Source: Bacteroidales bacterium UBA6401 (GTDB lineage: Bacteria; Bacteroidota; Bacteroidia; Bacteroidales; UBA932). Taken from it: a DNA stretch of 58,542 nucleotides. Below, piece by piece: positions 8,479-17,357 of this stretch. Positions within the stretch are counted from its first letter, which is position 1, and each line of letters begins with the position of its first letter. The stretch covers positions 1 to 58,542 of the forward strand of contig DJPX01000027.1 in NCBI GenBank assembly GCA_002438635.1. The letters run 5' to 3'. The notes beneath the pieces were generated by a model that was not told the DNA's origin, did no database searches, and saw only the letters and a program-made list of their open reading frames with translations. The translations under genes and the position numbers were made by a program.

Positions 8479-9803
8479 AATGAAGCCATCTCCACAGACT
8501 TAGTAGTAATGTAGTATTTGGTTAAAGTATTGCTCTTTTCCCATAAAGGCATCTTTTCCTCGCCCCTGACATACTTTAAAAACCGCGAAGCCACCATATT
8601 AAAATGATCTTCGTGACTTACCCGGCACTCTAAAGGGACTATAATTTCTATCTCTTTTTTCTTATACTCAGCCCTCACCCCAGGATACTTTTTCAAAATA
8701 TCTTTTAGAGCATTATATGTTGGCAATGAGTCATCTGTTAAGAAAATGCTCTTAACGAAGTCGGTGGAAGCGTCCTGACGGACCACCACATCTACCTTAG
8801 TTCCATTATATACTGCCTCAAAGGTATCGCCAGAGCCGCTTTCGGGAGTCCAATTCCATTTTACTTCCATACGCACCGGCATATCAAATACTTTAAAATC
8901 AATGCTTCCATTGGCCATTACCGGGATAGAACCATTTTCCTCTATCTGTTTTAAATATGGAGGAAAATCATCAGCTCCCGTAGAAAGCGCATATTGATTT
9001 CGGCTTATCCATGTAGGATAATGCGAGGCCTTTTCTATGCTGACATTATTAGTCTCTATGCTCTGTCCCGGGAAGCATTGCCAAAAGACTAAATCGATCA
9101 GATGCGTAGTTACATCTGCTATTCCTTCACCTTGTTGTGTCACATCATAATACCACTCCGGGCGCTTTAAAGCGTTTCCTCCCACTTCTTTATAGAAATG
9201 GTGGACACTTTTCATGCTTACACTTGGTCCATTTTGATATTCGAACTTTCCGAAAATACTTTCGTTATTTACAATATCGCGTACTATATTATTCAAAATA
9301 TCATAACGCTCAGTCATCAAATCATATAAAATAAGCTCTTTCTCTTCTGCTACATCATAGGATGTCTTTAATTTTTCCCAGCCATCTTGATCTATAGCCA
9401 TAGGCTTATCAGATAGAACATTATAGCATTTCTCAACAGACGAAAGAATATATTCTGATTTTCTGCGGTTATTTCCTGCCAGCATAACCACATCATGTCC
9501 AAAGCCCTTAGGCAGATGAGAGAGAAAATCGTCTCCCACATAAATTTGTTCCTGCCAAGATGTAGGATTATCCTCTCGCGTGTTATACCCTTCTATTGCC
9601 TTTAAATATTGTTCTAATTCCTCACCCTGCGGAGCGTAGACATTAACCATATAACTAACCCCTTCAAGGCTACTTTTTTGAAGTAGTGAAGCATGGAAAT
9701 GCCCCGGGTCTATCACATTAAGTGTTACGTCTTTATCCTTACAGGACATAATGGATGAAAGCAGTAAGAAAAGCCCTATACTCTTCTTATAATTTAATGC
9801 CAT
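8475..9803 (-). CDS. Lipoprotein Gfo/Idh/MocA-like oxidoreductase
   Basis: A 442-residue protein with a Sec lipoprotein signal (GLFLLLSSIMSC, Cys at 21). It carries a divergent Gfo/Idh fold: VTLNVIDPGHFHASLLQ replaces the classical GxGxxG, and the lysine motif appears as LSDKPMA. The C-terminal half resembles the 'putative oxidoreductase C-terminal' type seen in Bacteroidota. Because it exports unfolded through Sec, how it would acquire NAD(P) is unclear, and with the glycine-rich loop altered it may have lost dinucleotide binding. Its start overlaps the stop of the next upstream gene by 17 bases. Function unknown; a sugar-acting role is inferred from the operon. Confidence 0.78.
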   Translation of the reverse strand: MALNYKKSIGLFLLLSSIMSCKDKDVTLNVIDPGHFHASLLQKSSLEGVSYMVNVYAPQGEELEQYLKAIEGYNTREDNPTSWQEQIYVGDDFLSHLPKGFGHDVVMLAGNNRRKSEYILSSVEKCYNVLSDKPMAIDQDGWEKLKTSYDVAEEKELILYDLMTERYDILNNIVRDIVNNESIFGKFEYQNGPSVSMKSVHHFYKEVGGNALKRPEWYYDVTQQGEGIADVTTHLIDLVFWQCFPGQSIETNNVSIEKASHYPTWISRNQYALSTGADDFPPYLKQIEENGSIPVMANGSIDFKVFDMPVRMEVKWNWTPESGSGDTFEAVYNGTKVDVVVRQDASTDFVKSIFLTDDSLPTYNALKDILKKYPGVRAEYKKKEIEIIVPLECRVSHEDHFNMVASRFLKYVRGEEKMPLWEKSNTLTKYYITTKSVEMASL

Positions 9804-10803
9804 ATCTTTTCAAAAGTTTTTTAGCGTCTTTTTCTCCCTCCTTATATGCCTGCTCGAGTGTGACTTTTTTTCCGCCTTTTTCCAAACTCATATTTGAAGC
9901 TTTCATAAACGCGAAAATCTCTATAGTCTCTTCCGGGCTTATAGGAGCCTCTCCACTTTGAAAATAATCCAATATACGCTCCAATAACACCATATACCCG
10001 GCATAACCACCTGCCTGTATGGTTCCATTTTCTGTAATGACAGTGCCGCCATAGATATTAGGTCCCTTTGATACAGCTCTAAAGGTGCCTAACCTGCCAT
10101 CTTTCCACACGCCTGAGACTATATCACCATAATCTGAATGTACTCTGCTGACACTTTCGCACCCACATCCCATAACAGTGTACAGAGTCTCAACTCCATG
10201 TATTCCATAAAAGCCAAAGTCTGGATGAGTGGGTTCTGGATGGTGTGGAGAATAACAATCAGCTCCTAGTACAGGCCCATATTCGCCATTCCTTATCTTG
10301 ACATTTTCCGGGGAATATCTAAGGGCAGATGAAGAAAAGATAGGAATGCCGTATTCCGCAGCCGCACGATAAAGAGCAATAGTCTCACCCAAGGTGGCTC
10401 CGGCAGGCTTGTCAACATAGCATAATTTGCCCGATTTAAACACCTCTATGGCTTGCTCCAAGTGAAGACGCCCGTCATTAGTTTCCAGTAGCACACAATC
10501 CACCATGTCAAGCATCTGTGCTATGCTTTCAGTAATTACAACCCCGTATTTCTTTACTTCTTCGATATATCCAGGAATTCGTTTATAGCTGGACTCTATG
10601 CTTTGAGAGCCATAGGGGTAAGCCGCCACGATCTCGAATTTCTTCACGTAAGGGTTATCCTCATCGCTATTAAGCAATTGAGTAAAAGCCGTAGAATGCG
10701 AGGTATCCAATCCAATGATACCTATTTTTATGACATCCTCCTGTGCACTAAGCACAAAAGAAAAACTAAGCGCCGCAATGGCAGAAGCAATAATCCGTTT
10801 CAT
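9787..10803 (-). CDS. Periplasmic Gfo/Idh/MocA-family oxidoreductase
   Basis: A 338-residue protein with a cleavable Sec signal (MKRIIASAIAALSFSFVLSA then QED). The mature N-terminus gives IKIGIIGLDTSHSTAF, in which a Thr-Ser-His follows the first strand where typical members have a glycine-rich turn. The lysine motif is YVDKPAGATL. The family length is short but normal. It lies 9 bases after nagB. Together with its downstream neighbour it forms a pair of Sec-exported members, distinct from the two Tat-exported ones. Substrate unknown. Confidence 0.8.
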   Translation of the reverse strand: MKRIIASAIAALSFSFVLSAQEDVIKIGIIGLDTSHSTAFTQLLNSDEDNPYVKKFEIVAAYPYGSQSIESSYKRIPGYIEEVKKYGVVITESIAQMLDMVDCVLLETNDGRLHLEQAIEVFKSGKLCYVDKPAGATLGETIALYRAAAEYGIPIFSSSALRYSPENVKIRNGEYGPVLGADCYSPHHPEPTHPDFGFYGIHGVETLYTVMGCGCESVSRVHSDYGDIVSGVWKDGRLGTFRAVSKGPNIYGGTVITENGTIQAGGYAGYMVLLERILDYFQSGEAPISPEETIEIFAFMKASNMSLEKGGKKVTLEQAYKEGEKDAKKLLKRYGIKL

Positions 10804-10812
10804 GTAGTAGTG

Positions 10813-11571
10813 TTATAAAAGCGATGAACTTTCATTATTCAAATATAAACAAGAATTCTGTTTTTTCCGCAGAATAGTTGCCGGACATTCCTCGGAAATC
10901 TCTCCCTCGAGCATACGTTTTACAGCCTTGGCCTTATTGGTAAAAGGGACGATACAGAACATTCGTTCGGCCTTAAGGAGTGCAGGAATCGTCAGCGTCA
11001 TAGCTTTCTTAGGAACATCGTCAAGTGTAGGAAAGCATTTTTCGTGTACTTGCTGTGTACGACAAATATTATCCAATTCCACCACTTTAACCAGCTTAGG
11101 ATCATTAAAATCGGCAAAGGCAGGGTCATTAAAAGCGATGTGCCCATTCTCTCCTATCCCCAAGCAGACAATATCCACAGGATAAGCTTTAAGTAGAGAA
11201 GCATACCGATGGCATTCGGCCTCTATATCTGGTGCTGCTCCGTTAAGGAAATTAACTGTTTTAAAGGGTACTTTGGAGAATATGCTACGATAAAGAAAAT
11301 TACCGAAACTCTGCGGCTTGCTCCTATCTATCCCTATGTATTCATCCATATGGAATGCATTTACTCTCTTCCATTCTATACTCTTATCCTCTACAAGAGA
11401 AGCTAAAAAAGCGCTTTGTGATGGTGCGGCTGCAAATATCATATTAATCTCTTCTTTTTGAGAGAGCAAACTTTTTATACATTCGGACACTTCGCATGCT
11501 GCGGCTTCCCCCATCTGCTGTGTTGTATCATATATCTTGACCATCAACTGGTCTTTCATAAAAGATCTCAT
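10813..11571 (-). CDS. nagB: Glucosamine-6-phosphate deaminase
   Basis: Converts GlcN-6-P to fructose-6-P and ammonia. NagB signatures are clear: FHMDEYIG (catalytic Asp near residue 75), LGIGENGHIAFNDP (catalytic Asp/His region), and KAMTLTIPALLKAERM near 185. At 252 residues it is close to the family norm (about 240-265). The N-terminus before MVKIYDT is uncertain because there are ATGs at residues 1, 5 and 10. The gene starts 3 bases after the nagA stop, so nagA and nagB are translated as a pair. It lacks the long fusion found in some Bacteroides NagB proteins. Confidence 0.92.
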   Translation of the reverse strand: MRSFMKDQLMVKIYDTTQQMGEAAACEVSECIKSLLSQKEEINMIFAAAPSQSAFLASLVEDKSIEWKRVNAFHMDEYIGIDRSKPQSFGNFLYRSIFSKVPFKTVNFLNGAAPDIEAECHRYASLLKAYPVDIVCLGIGENGHIAFNDPAFADFNDPKLVKVVELDNICRTQQVHEKCFPTLDDVPKKAMTLTIPALLKAERMFCIVPFTNKAKAVKRMLEGEISEECPATILRKKQNSCLYLNNESSSLL

Positions 11572-11574
11572 ATA

Positions 11575-12771
11575 TTATTCTGATTTGTAAATTATTTTCG
11601 ATGCACAGATAGTATATTTTACATTTATACCCTCATCGAACACCACTATATCTGCATCTTTTCCCACACTTAGAGAGCCTTTTCTATCATCTATATGCAT
11701 AATACGGGATGGGGTGAGTGTCATCATCTTAACGGCATGCTCCAGTGGAACATCGGCCAATTCTACCATAGTACGAACAAGCCTATCTGTAGTAGCCACG
11801 CTACCTGCAAATGCACTCCTATCCGGAAGTTTCGCCACACCATCCTCCACTATTACCATCTGGCCTTTCTCCAAGCTGCCCAACATATATTCTCCATCGG
11901 GCATGCCGGCTGCTCGCATAGAATCAGTGCATAATGCACATTTGTCAGGGCCCTTGAATTTATAGGCATATTGTAGCAAAGACTTTGGAAGATGTACTCC
12001 ATCTGCGATAATCTCAACCGTCATATCATCAATCAAATAGGCGGCTTCCTGAACACCAGCATAACGAAAGGCATTCTTACGCACTATAGTGGACATGGCA
12101 CAATACAGATGCGTGACATGAGTATAACCATGCCGGTATGCCTCTTGAGCCACTTCACATATTGCATCCGAATGGGCTATGGAGGCAAGTATACCTCTTT
12201 TTGACAGTTCATCACCGAATTCCATTGCACCTTCCAGTTCTGGGGCCACGCTCCATCTTAATATCTTATCTGTGGCATCCAGAAATTTCATATAATTCTC
12301 TGGCGTAGGATTTTTTAGATAAGAAGGGTCTTGTGCTCCGCTTCGTGCTGCCGATAAAAAAGGTCCTTCTAAATGCAAGCCCAGCATCTGAGAGCCGTCT
12401 TTGTTAAGGCCTTGAGCCTTTTCGAAAACATCAAACACTCTAAAAAGCTCTTCATCGGTACAAGTGAGGGTAGTTGGAATCATCGAAGTGGTGCCATGAA
12501 TGGCGTGCATGCGTGCAGCACCTAAAAAAGCCTGAACAGTGCCATCCATAAAATCGTACCCTCCCCCACCATGCACATGAATATCTACAAATCCCGGGCT
12601 TACGTAATTACCTTGTACATCTATCACTTCATCCGAACTATCTGCTTGTATATCTGAATTAAAAACAGCGTCAACTATCTTCCCACTTTTCTTATCACAG
12701 ACTATATCCAAGCCACTACATATAGCCTCGGGTAGAATAACCTTTCCTCCTTTAATTATCAATCTATCCAT
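11575..12771 (-). CDS. nagA: N-acetylglucosamine-6-phosphate deacetylase
   Basis: Amidohydrolase removing acetate from GlcNAc-6-P. The metal-binding HxH lies in GFVDIHVHGGGG near residue 64, followed by HGTTSMIPTT, LGLHLEGPF, a His in SIAHSDA, THLYCAMS and the catalytic aspartate in CTDSMRAAGMPDG. A 398-residue length fits the family. It sits four bases after the MFS transporter and three before nagB, so the PUL itself carries the whole route from GlcNAc-6-P to fructose-6-P. No GlcNAc kinase lies inside the operon. The BadF-type kinase at about 51 kb is the only candidate in this window. Confidence 0.93.
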   Translation of the reverse strand: MDRLIIKGGKVILPEAICSGLDIVCDKKSGKIVDAVFNSDIQADSSDEVIDVQGNYVSPGFVDIHVHGGGGYDFMDGTVQAFLGAARMHAIHGTTSMIPTTLTCTDEELFRVFDVFEKAQGLNKDGSQMLGLHLEGPFLSAARSGAQDPSYLKNPTPENYMKFLDATDKILRWSVAPELEGAMEFGDELSKRGILASIAHSDAICEVAQEAYRHGYTHVTHLYCAMSTIVRKNAFRYAGVQEAAYLIDDMTVEIIADGVHLPKSLLQYAYKFKGPDKCALCTDSMRAAGMPDGEYMLGSLEKGQMVIVEDGVAKLPDRSAFAGSVATTDRLVRTMVELADVPLEHAVKMMTLTPSRIMHIDDRKGSLSVGKDADIVVFDEGINVKYTICASKIIYKSE

Positions 12772-12775
12772 ATCG

Positions 12776-14086
12776 CTAAACTCTCTTTTTATGCCAATAA
12801 TTAATCTTATATCCCTTCACTGCAAAGAATATCAAATACAAAAAACACGGGATGAGCACCCAGTACCCATTTCTAAATGTACTATGCTGAGCGATAAGCC
12901 CATATATCTGAGGCATAACAGCATTTCCGCAAAGTCCCATTATAAGCAGAGAAGATCCTGTCTTAGTGTATTTGCCCAAATTATGTATAGATAACGGCCA
13001 TATAGAAGCATAGATAAGAGCATTCGGAAAGCCCAAAGCACATAGGAACAAAAGCGACAAGTTAATGTGATGCCCCATAAACACTACAGGGACATCTACC
13101 AAAACAGCGCACAGCGATAGTATTAGTCCCAGCACAGAACAGCCCACAAGAGCGGTGCGCTGCGAAATCACCTTAGGTATCAAGAAAATACCTATTATAT
13201 ACCCTATCATCGTGCAGGCCAGTGTATACGAAGGGAACACCTTGGCCTCTAACATATTCACGCCCATAGAGCCCGCATAGTTAATTACAGTGTCTATCGC
13301 AACTACTTGGCTACCTACATGAAAGAATATAGCAATAGCACCGAGTACTAAATAAGGATAGGAGAAGACGCTCTTGCGGTTTTCATAAGTATCGCCCTTT
13401 ACCTCACCATTACTTTCCTCGGTGTCAATTTCTGGAAGCGAAGAAAATTTAACGAATACGCCGAAGATCAAAAGCGCCGTACCTAAAATAGCATAAGGAA
13501 CTATTACTCTGCGTATCAAATCATCCAGTAATGCGTTCTTACTTATCTGGTCAAGAGTTCCTGACTCGATGAGGTCAAACATTTGACTATCCGAAGGATT
13601 AAGGATAACTGCAGCGAAGACCAAAGGAGATATTATACCCGCTACCTTGTTACATATCCCCATAACGCTGATGCGACATGCAGCACTCTCGATTGGCCCG
13701 ATTATGGTCACGTATGGATTGGCCGCTGTCTGAAGTATAGCTAGACCTGTTCCGATAAGAAAAAGTCCCGTTAGGAAAAGCGCAAACTCTCTTACCAAGG
13801 CAGCAGGAACAAATACGAACATACCTAGAGCCATAATCATGAAACCCACCATAATGCCGTTTTTGAATCCTGTCTTTTTTAGGAGTATGCTTGAAGGAAT
13901 AGCCATTATAAAATAGGCTATGTAAAAAGCAAAAGTCACAAAATATGACTCAAAATGCGTTAATTCACAGGAAATTCTAAAATACGGAATAAGTATAGAA
14001 TTTACCCATGACACAAAGCCGAAAATAAAAAACATTACGGCTAGTATGACCATTGCTCCTATATTAGTTTTAGTTTTGTTCATCAT
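12776..14086 (-). CDS. MFS sugar transporter, GlcNAc-importer (NagP/FucP-like) type
   Basis: A 436-residue inner-membrane permease with about 12 hydrophobic segments. N-terminal features such as FFIFGFVSWVNSILIPYFR and the LQTAANPYVTIIGP segment are characteristic of the FucP/GluP/NagP branch of the major facilitator superfamily. Position directly before nagA-nagB suggests GlcNAc (or a short HexNAc oligosaccharide) as cargo, by proton symport. Its start overlaps the DUF4855-like gene stop by 17 bases, or 14 if the second Met is used. Specificity is inferred from context. Confidence 0.88.
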   Translation of the reverse strand: MMNKTKTNIGAMVILAVMFFIFGFVSWVNSILIPYFRISCELTHFESYFVTFAFYIAYFIMAIPSSILLKKTGFKNGIMVGFMIMALGMFVFVPAALVREFALFLTGLFLIGTGLAILQTAANPYVTIIGPIESAACRISVMGICNKVAGIISPLVFAAVILNPSDSQMFDLIESGTLDQISKNALLDDLIRRVIVPYAILGTALLIFGVFVKFSSLPEIDTEESNGEVKGDTYENRKSVFSYPYLVLGAIAIFFHVGSQVVAIDTVINYAGSMGVNMLEAKVFPSYTLACTMIGYIIGIFLIPKVISQRTALVGCSVLGLILSLCAVLVDVPVVFMGHHINLSLLFLCALGFPNALIYASIWPLSIHNLGKYTKTGSSLLIMGLCGNAVMPQIYGLIAQHSTFRNGYWVLIPCFLYLIFFAVKGYKINYWHKKRV

Positions 14087-15266
14087 CTTTAGTTCTATAA
14101 GGTCTTGTTATTACAAATTCACAGAAATCGTGATATAGCTTCTGGTTGTACTCGGAATTGACTGAGCCTCTTAACCATTTCAGAGCCCAACTTCCCTGGT
14201 AATAGGCAATAGGAGAAGACTCCCAAATTCCATATTTTTTGAAAGCCTTCATGTAATTCTCTAACTTATATCCTTTCCCATTAGCTTCCAAGGCATTACC
14301 ATCGAATTCTATTTCCATACCCATATTATAGCGCTTCGCATAATCACAAGCCTCGTCCAAGCGTCCCTCTGGGACAGAATCACTGAAAAAATAATTTGGT
14401 TGAAGATACGCTACATTGAATCCGTATTTTTTCCACTCGGAAAAGCCATCCGCATTGAAATAAGGTATCCAATTAAAAGTAAATTCATTAGCATTAAGAT
14501 ACTCTCCCACCTTATTCATTAAATCCCTTGTATTAGTCGCCTTTTCCGCTACCCAGTAAAAACCGACCAGATCAATATACTTGTACTTTTGTGCTTTAAA
14601 ACGCGAAGCGATTTCGTCTATGTACCATTTGCATGCATTAAGCCTATCGGAAGTTAGGGAGAAGTCCAATTCTTTCCCGTTTAGTTTTCCCCAATATACA
14701 GTAGAACTCGATGTGTTCGAATAATACTCATTAGATATAGGCTCCGGGATACCGATGACCACCTTTCGTTTCGTCTTAGGAGAGGAACCCATTTCTTCCG
14801 ATGCCAATTCCACCGCCTTTTCTATCGCATTAAGTCCTCCATCTATTTCAAAATAATAATCTATTAAAGACTGCCACTCGTATTTAGTGGCTGAAGGAAG
14901 TTTTACTCCATTATAGGAATAACCTGTAATAAATGTCTTGTTCCCGGTAGGAACATTAACATACATAAATTCAAGGCATAAGAAGCCATCGAAAAGCCAA
15001 TGCTTTACACCACTTCTATCCGTATAAATTACATATTCCTTAAGGTAGTTACCAGTCCATTTAACAGGGTTACGATGAGCACTTCCCCCGTAAATAAGCA
15101 CCATATCAGATGGCACTTTATCTTTAGACACTTCAGGGACATCGTCTTTCCCTGGTTTATCTTCTACAAAGTCCTTCCAATCCGGAATATCTGCAGGCCC
15201 ATTACCCTCGCAAGCACACAGAAGTGCACTTGCGAGAAATAATACAGCTAATTTCAATACCTTCAT
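14070..15266 (-). CDS. DUF4855-like lipoprotein, putative glycan-processing protein
   Basis: A 398-residue lipoprotein (signal AVLFLASALLCAC, lipid Cys at 19). After an acidic linker, the body starts with DMVLIYGG and contains VIGIPEPI, YIDLVGFYWVAE and FNWIPYFNADGFSEW, then MGMEIEFDG near the C-terminus. This alternation of short strands ending in acidic or aromatic residues looks like a TIM barrel. It resembles DUF4855 proteins known from PULs and from Firmicutes cell-surface proteins. The glutamates in VAE and EIEFDG are possible catalytic residues. It abuts the DUF6259-type gene with no gap, so the two probably act together. No proven activity is known to me. Confidence 0.68.
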   Translation of the reverse strand: MKVLKLAVLFLASALLCACEGNGPADIPDWKDFVEDKPGKDDVPEVSKDKVPSDMVLIYGGSAHRNPVKWTGNYLKEYVIYTDRSGVKHWLFDGFLCLEFMYVNVPTGNKTFITGYSYNGVKLPSATKYEWQSLIDYYFEIDGGLNAIEKAVELASEEMGSSPKTKRKVVIGIPEPISNEYYSNTSSSTVYWGKLNGKELDFSLTSDRLNACKWYIDEIASRFKAQKYKYIDLVGFYWVAEKATNTRDLMNKVGEYLNANEFTFNWIPYFNADGFSEWKKYGFNVAYLQPNYFFSDSVPEGRLDEACDYAKRYNMGMEIEFDGNALEANGKGYKLENYMKAFKKYGIWESSPIAYYQGSWALKWLRGSVNSEYNQKLYHDFCEFVITRPYRTKDDEQN

Positions 15267-17288
15267 TTATCTTTTTTCATTAATTCTTAATGCATTCAAA
15301 GCTTTCACTTCTACTTGTCTGCCATTAGGAAGACTGACAAGGCGGTCTTCAGTAGACATATTTACTAGAACATAAACTGTTTTTCCTTTAACGCTAGTCC
15401 ATTGTGCTCCCATTACGACATTAGTCTTTTGATAATTAGGAATATCCACAACCGGGTTATCGCCACTCGGAACGAACTCATCTACAAAATTACCTCCCAG
15501 GAAAATATCGTGCTGGCCCTTTCGGAATGTTGCAAGATTTTTCAAAAACACTTGTTCGTTCTTATTTTCCTCTCTCATAAGTAATTCCGGGCTAACCCAT
15601 CCAAGCTGAGAACCCCAAAGGAGGCTTTTCATCGTTATGTAATTGAATGAGCCATCGTTAAGTTTCCATGGCACATAAGTAAATCCACTATAAACGCATC
15701 TATCTGAATAGATAAGAGGGAAAAGAGGAATCATCTTAGTGTATGGCGTGTGAGGAGAATTTACAACAAGCATCATATCAAACAGATCCATATAACATTC
15801 CACATTCTCTTCAGTAGTAATGGCCAAGTTCTTCTTTCCATAGAGGTCACTTCTGATATCGGTCAACATCTTCCTATAAGACTCCGGCCACCAATCGCCT
15901 CCACCTGGAGCATGATCATGTCCCGGGGCATAGCACGGAACACTGGCTGCACATCCTATCTGATCAATGTAAACACCATCTGTGCCTAATTCGTTAAGTA
16001 TTCTTCCATTAAGATCGTGTATGATTTTATGCCATATAGGAGATGATGGGCAGGTTACAGTGTTTATCACCTTCGAACTATATACCTCCGTATAAAGGCT
16101 TCCATCAGTCTTACGCGCCGATGCTGCCTTTCCATTTAATTCCTTATAAGTATGATTGGCAGTATCCCATAGACGGCCATTTATATATGGAGTCACATAC
16201 GCTCCCATCTTCTGGCTCTTTTCTATTGCCTCCTTGAAGCCGTCTTTTGCTGGGAAATAATCGGGATAATTGGTATCGTATGGCAAATGCTGCCAGAAAT
16301 ACCAGTGGAGTCCTATCCCTTTCCCATAATAATCAAGAGCCTTGTAAAGGGCATCTAACATCTGTGGTGTTACATCAATAGGGCGAAGCCACATATCCGA
16401 ATTCTTTATCCATGGAGCGATCTGCCTTTGAGCTATAGTCTTTTCCCCCCACTTGGTAGTAAATGAAAATGGACGATACCACTTTACTGCCGTTTTTTGC
16501 CAATTCTGTGGGTTGTATCCCATTACTACAGACCAAGGAAGTTCGAAATGTCCACCTTCACTCCAAGCATAAGATGTGGTAACTGACTGGTAGAATACAA
16601 CATTATTACCCTCCCCTTTCATCGTGAGCAGTTTATTACAACCTCCCTTGTCTTCAGCTGCAAAATATACTGTTGAACTACCATTATGCATCATAACCAT
16701 CTCCATCATACCTGTTACTGAAGGGTAGCGCATCTGAAGATGACTATTTGTAGGCATATCATATTCTACGCCATAACCATAAGGAAGTATTCCCTTAGCC
16801 TCTCCCTCCAAACGCTTTACCATAATGCGAGGGTAGTCAGCATTGGTAAGAATCCACCCTTGCGGCAGGGATGCATCCATAGTCCAATGCGGCATCTCAT
16901 CGTCCGGAGCGAGCGTGATATGTATATTCAAAGGCCATTCTTTTGCTTCTATTACGAGGTTCCATGTAAAAGTCGCCTTCTGAACGCCTTCGCTTTCTTC
17001 ATATTTACCTCCCTTATAATAAGTAAATTTAGGCTGAAGTACCGGATTCTCCCCATTAGGCCCCAAAAGTGTGACTTCCCATGGATGAGTTATACTTCCA
17101 GTACTAGGAAGTATATTCACCCCGTCAAAATAAAAGTAGCGAAAGAAAAAATTCTTCTCAGACCCACCGAAACGTAGCTCCAGATGATCATTTTTTAGAA
17201 CTATGTCATCAGAAAGCGGTTGAGCGCTTAAACTTAGGTTGCCTACAAAAAGCATTATACCCATTAGAATTGATATGATTCTCTTCAT
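15267..17288 (-). CDS. DUF6259-type putative glycoside hydrolase
   Basis: A 673-residue Sec-secreted protein (MKRIISILMGIMLFVGNLSLSA). The first ~280 residues are beta-rich with a FGGSEKNFFFRYF start, then a TIM-barrel-like region: GIGLHWYFWQHLPYD, MGAYVTPYINGRLWD, LGTDGVYIDQIGC, and LAITTEENVECYMD. The Asp of GVYIDQ and the Glu pair of TTEEN are at the ends of predicted strands, as in retaining clan GH-D/GH101-like hydrolases. This arrangement is that of DUF6259 proteins in Bacteroidota PULs. The substrate is unknown. GlcNAc- or GalNAc-containing chains are suggested by the GH20, NagA and NagB neighbours. Confidence 0.72.
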   Translation of the reverse strand: MKRIISILMGIMLFVGNLSLSAQPLSDDIVLKNDHLELRFGGSEKNFFFRYFYFDGVNILPSTGSITHPWEVTLLGPNGENPVLQPKFTYYKGGKYEESEGVQKATFTWNLVIEAKEWPLNIHITLAPDDEMPHWTMDASLPQGWILTNADYPRIMVKRLEGEAKGILPYGYGVEYDMPTNSHLQMRYPSVTGMMEMVMMHNGSSTVYFAAEDKGGCNKLLTMKGEGNNVVFYQSVTTSYAWSEGGHFELPWSVVMGYNPQNWQKTAVKWYRPFSFTTKWGEKTIAQRQIAPWIKNSDMWLRPIDVTPQMLDALYKALDYYGKGIGLHWYFWQHLPYDTNYPDYFPAKDGFKEAIEKSQKMGAYVTPYINGRLWDTANHTYKELNGKAASARKTDGSLYTEVYSSKVINTVTCPSSPIWHKIIHDLNGRILNELGTDGVYIDQIGCAASVPCYAPGHDHAPGGGDWWPESYRKMLTDIRSDLYGKKNLAITTEENVECYMDLFDMMLVVNSPHTPYTKMIPLFPLIYSDRCVYSGFTYVPWKLNDGSFNYITMKSLLWGSQLGWVSPELLMREENKNEQVFLKNLATFRKGQHDIFLGGNFVDEFVPSGDNPVVDIPNYQKTNVVMGAQWTSVKGKTVYVLVNMSTEDRLVSLPNGRQVEVKALNALRINEKR

Positions 17289-17357
17289 TATATTTTGGTT
17301 TTGTTTAATTGCATTTGATTATTAAATAACGCTAACAAGTCATCCTATTTCCATTGA

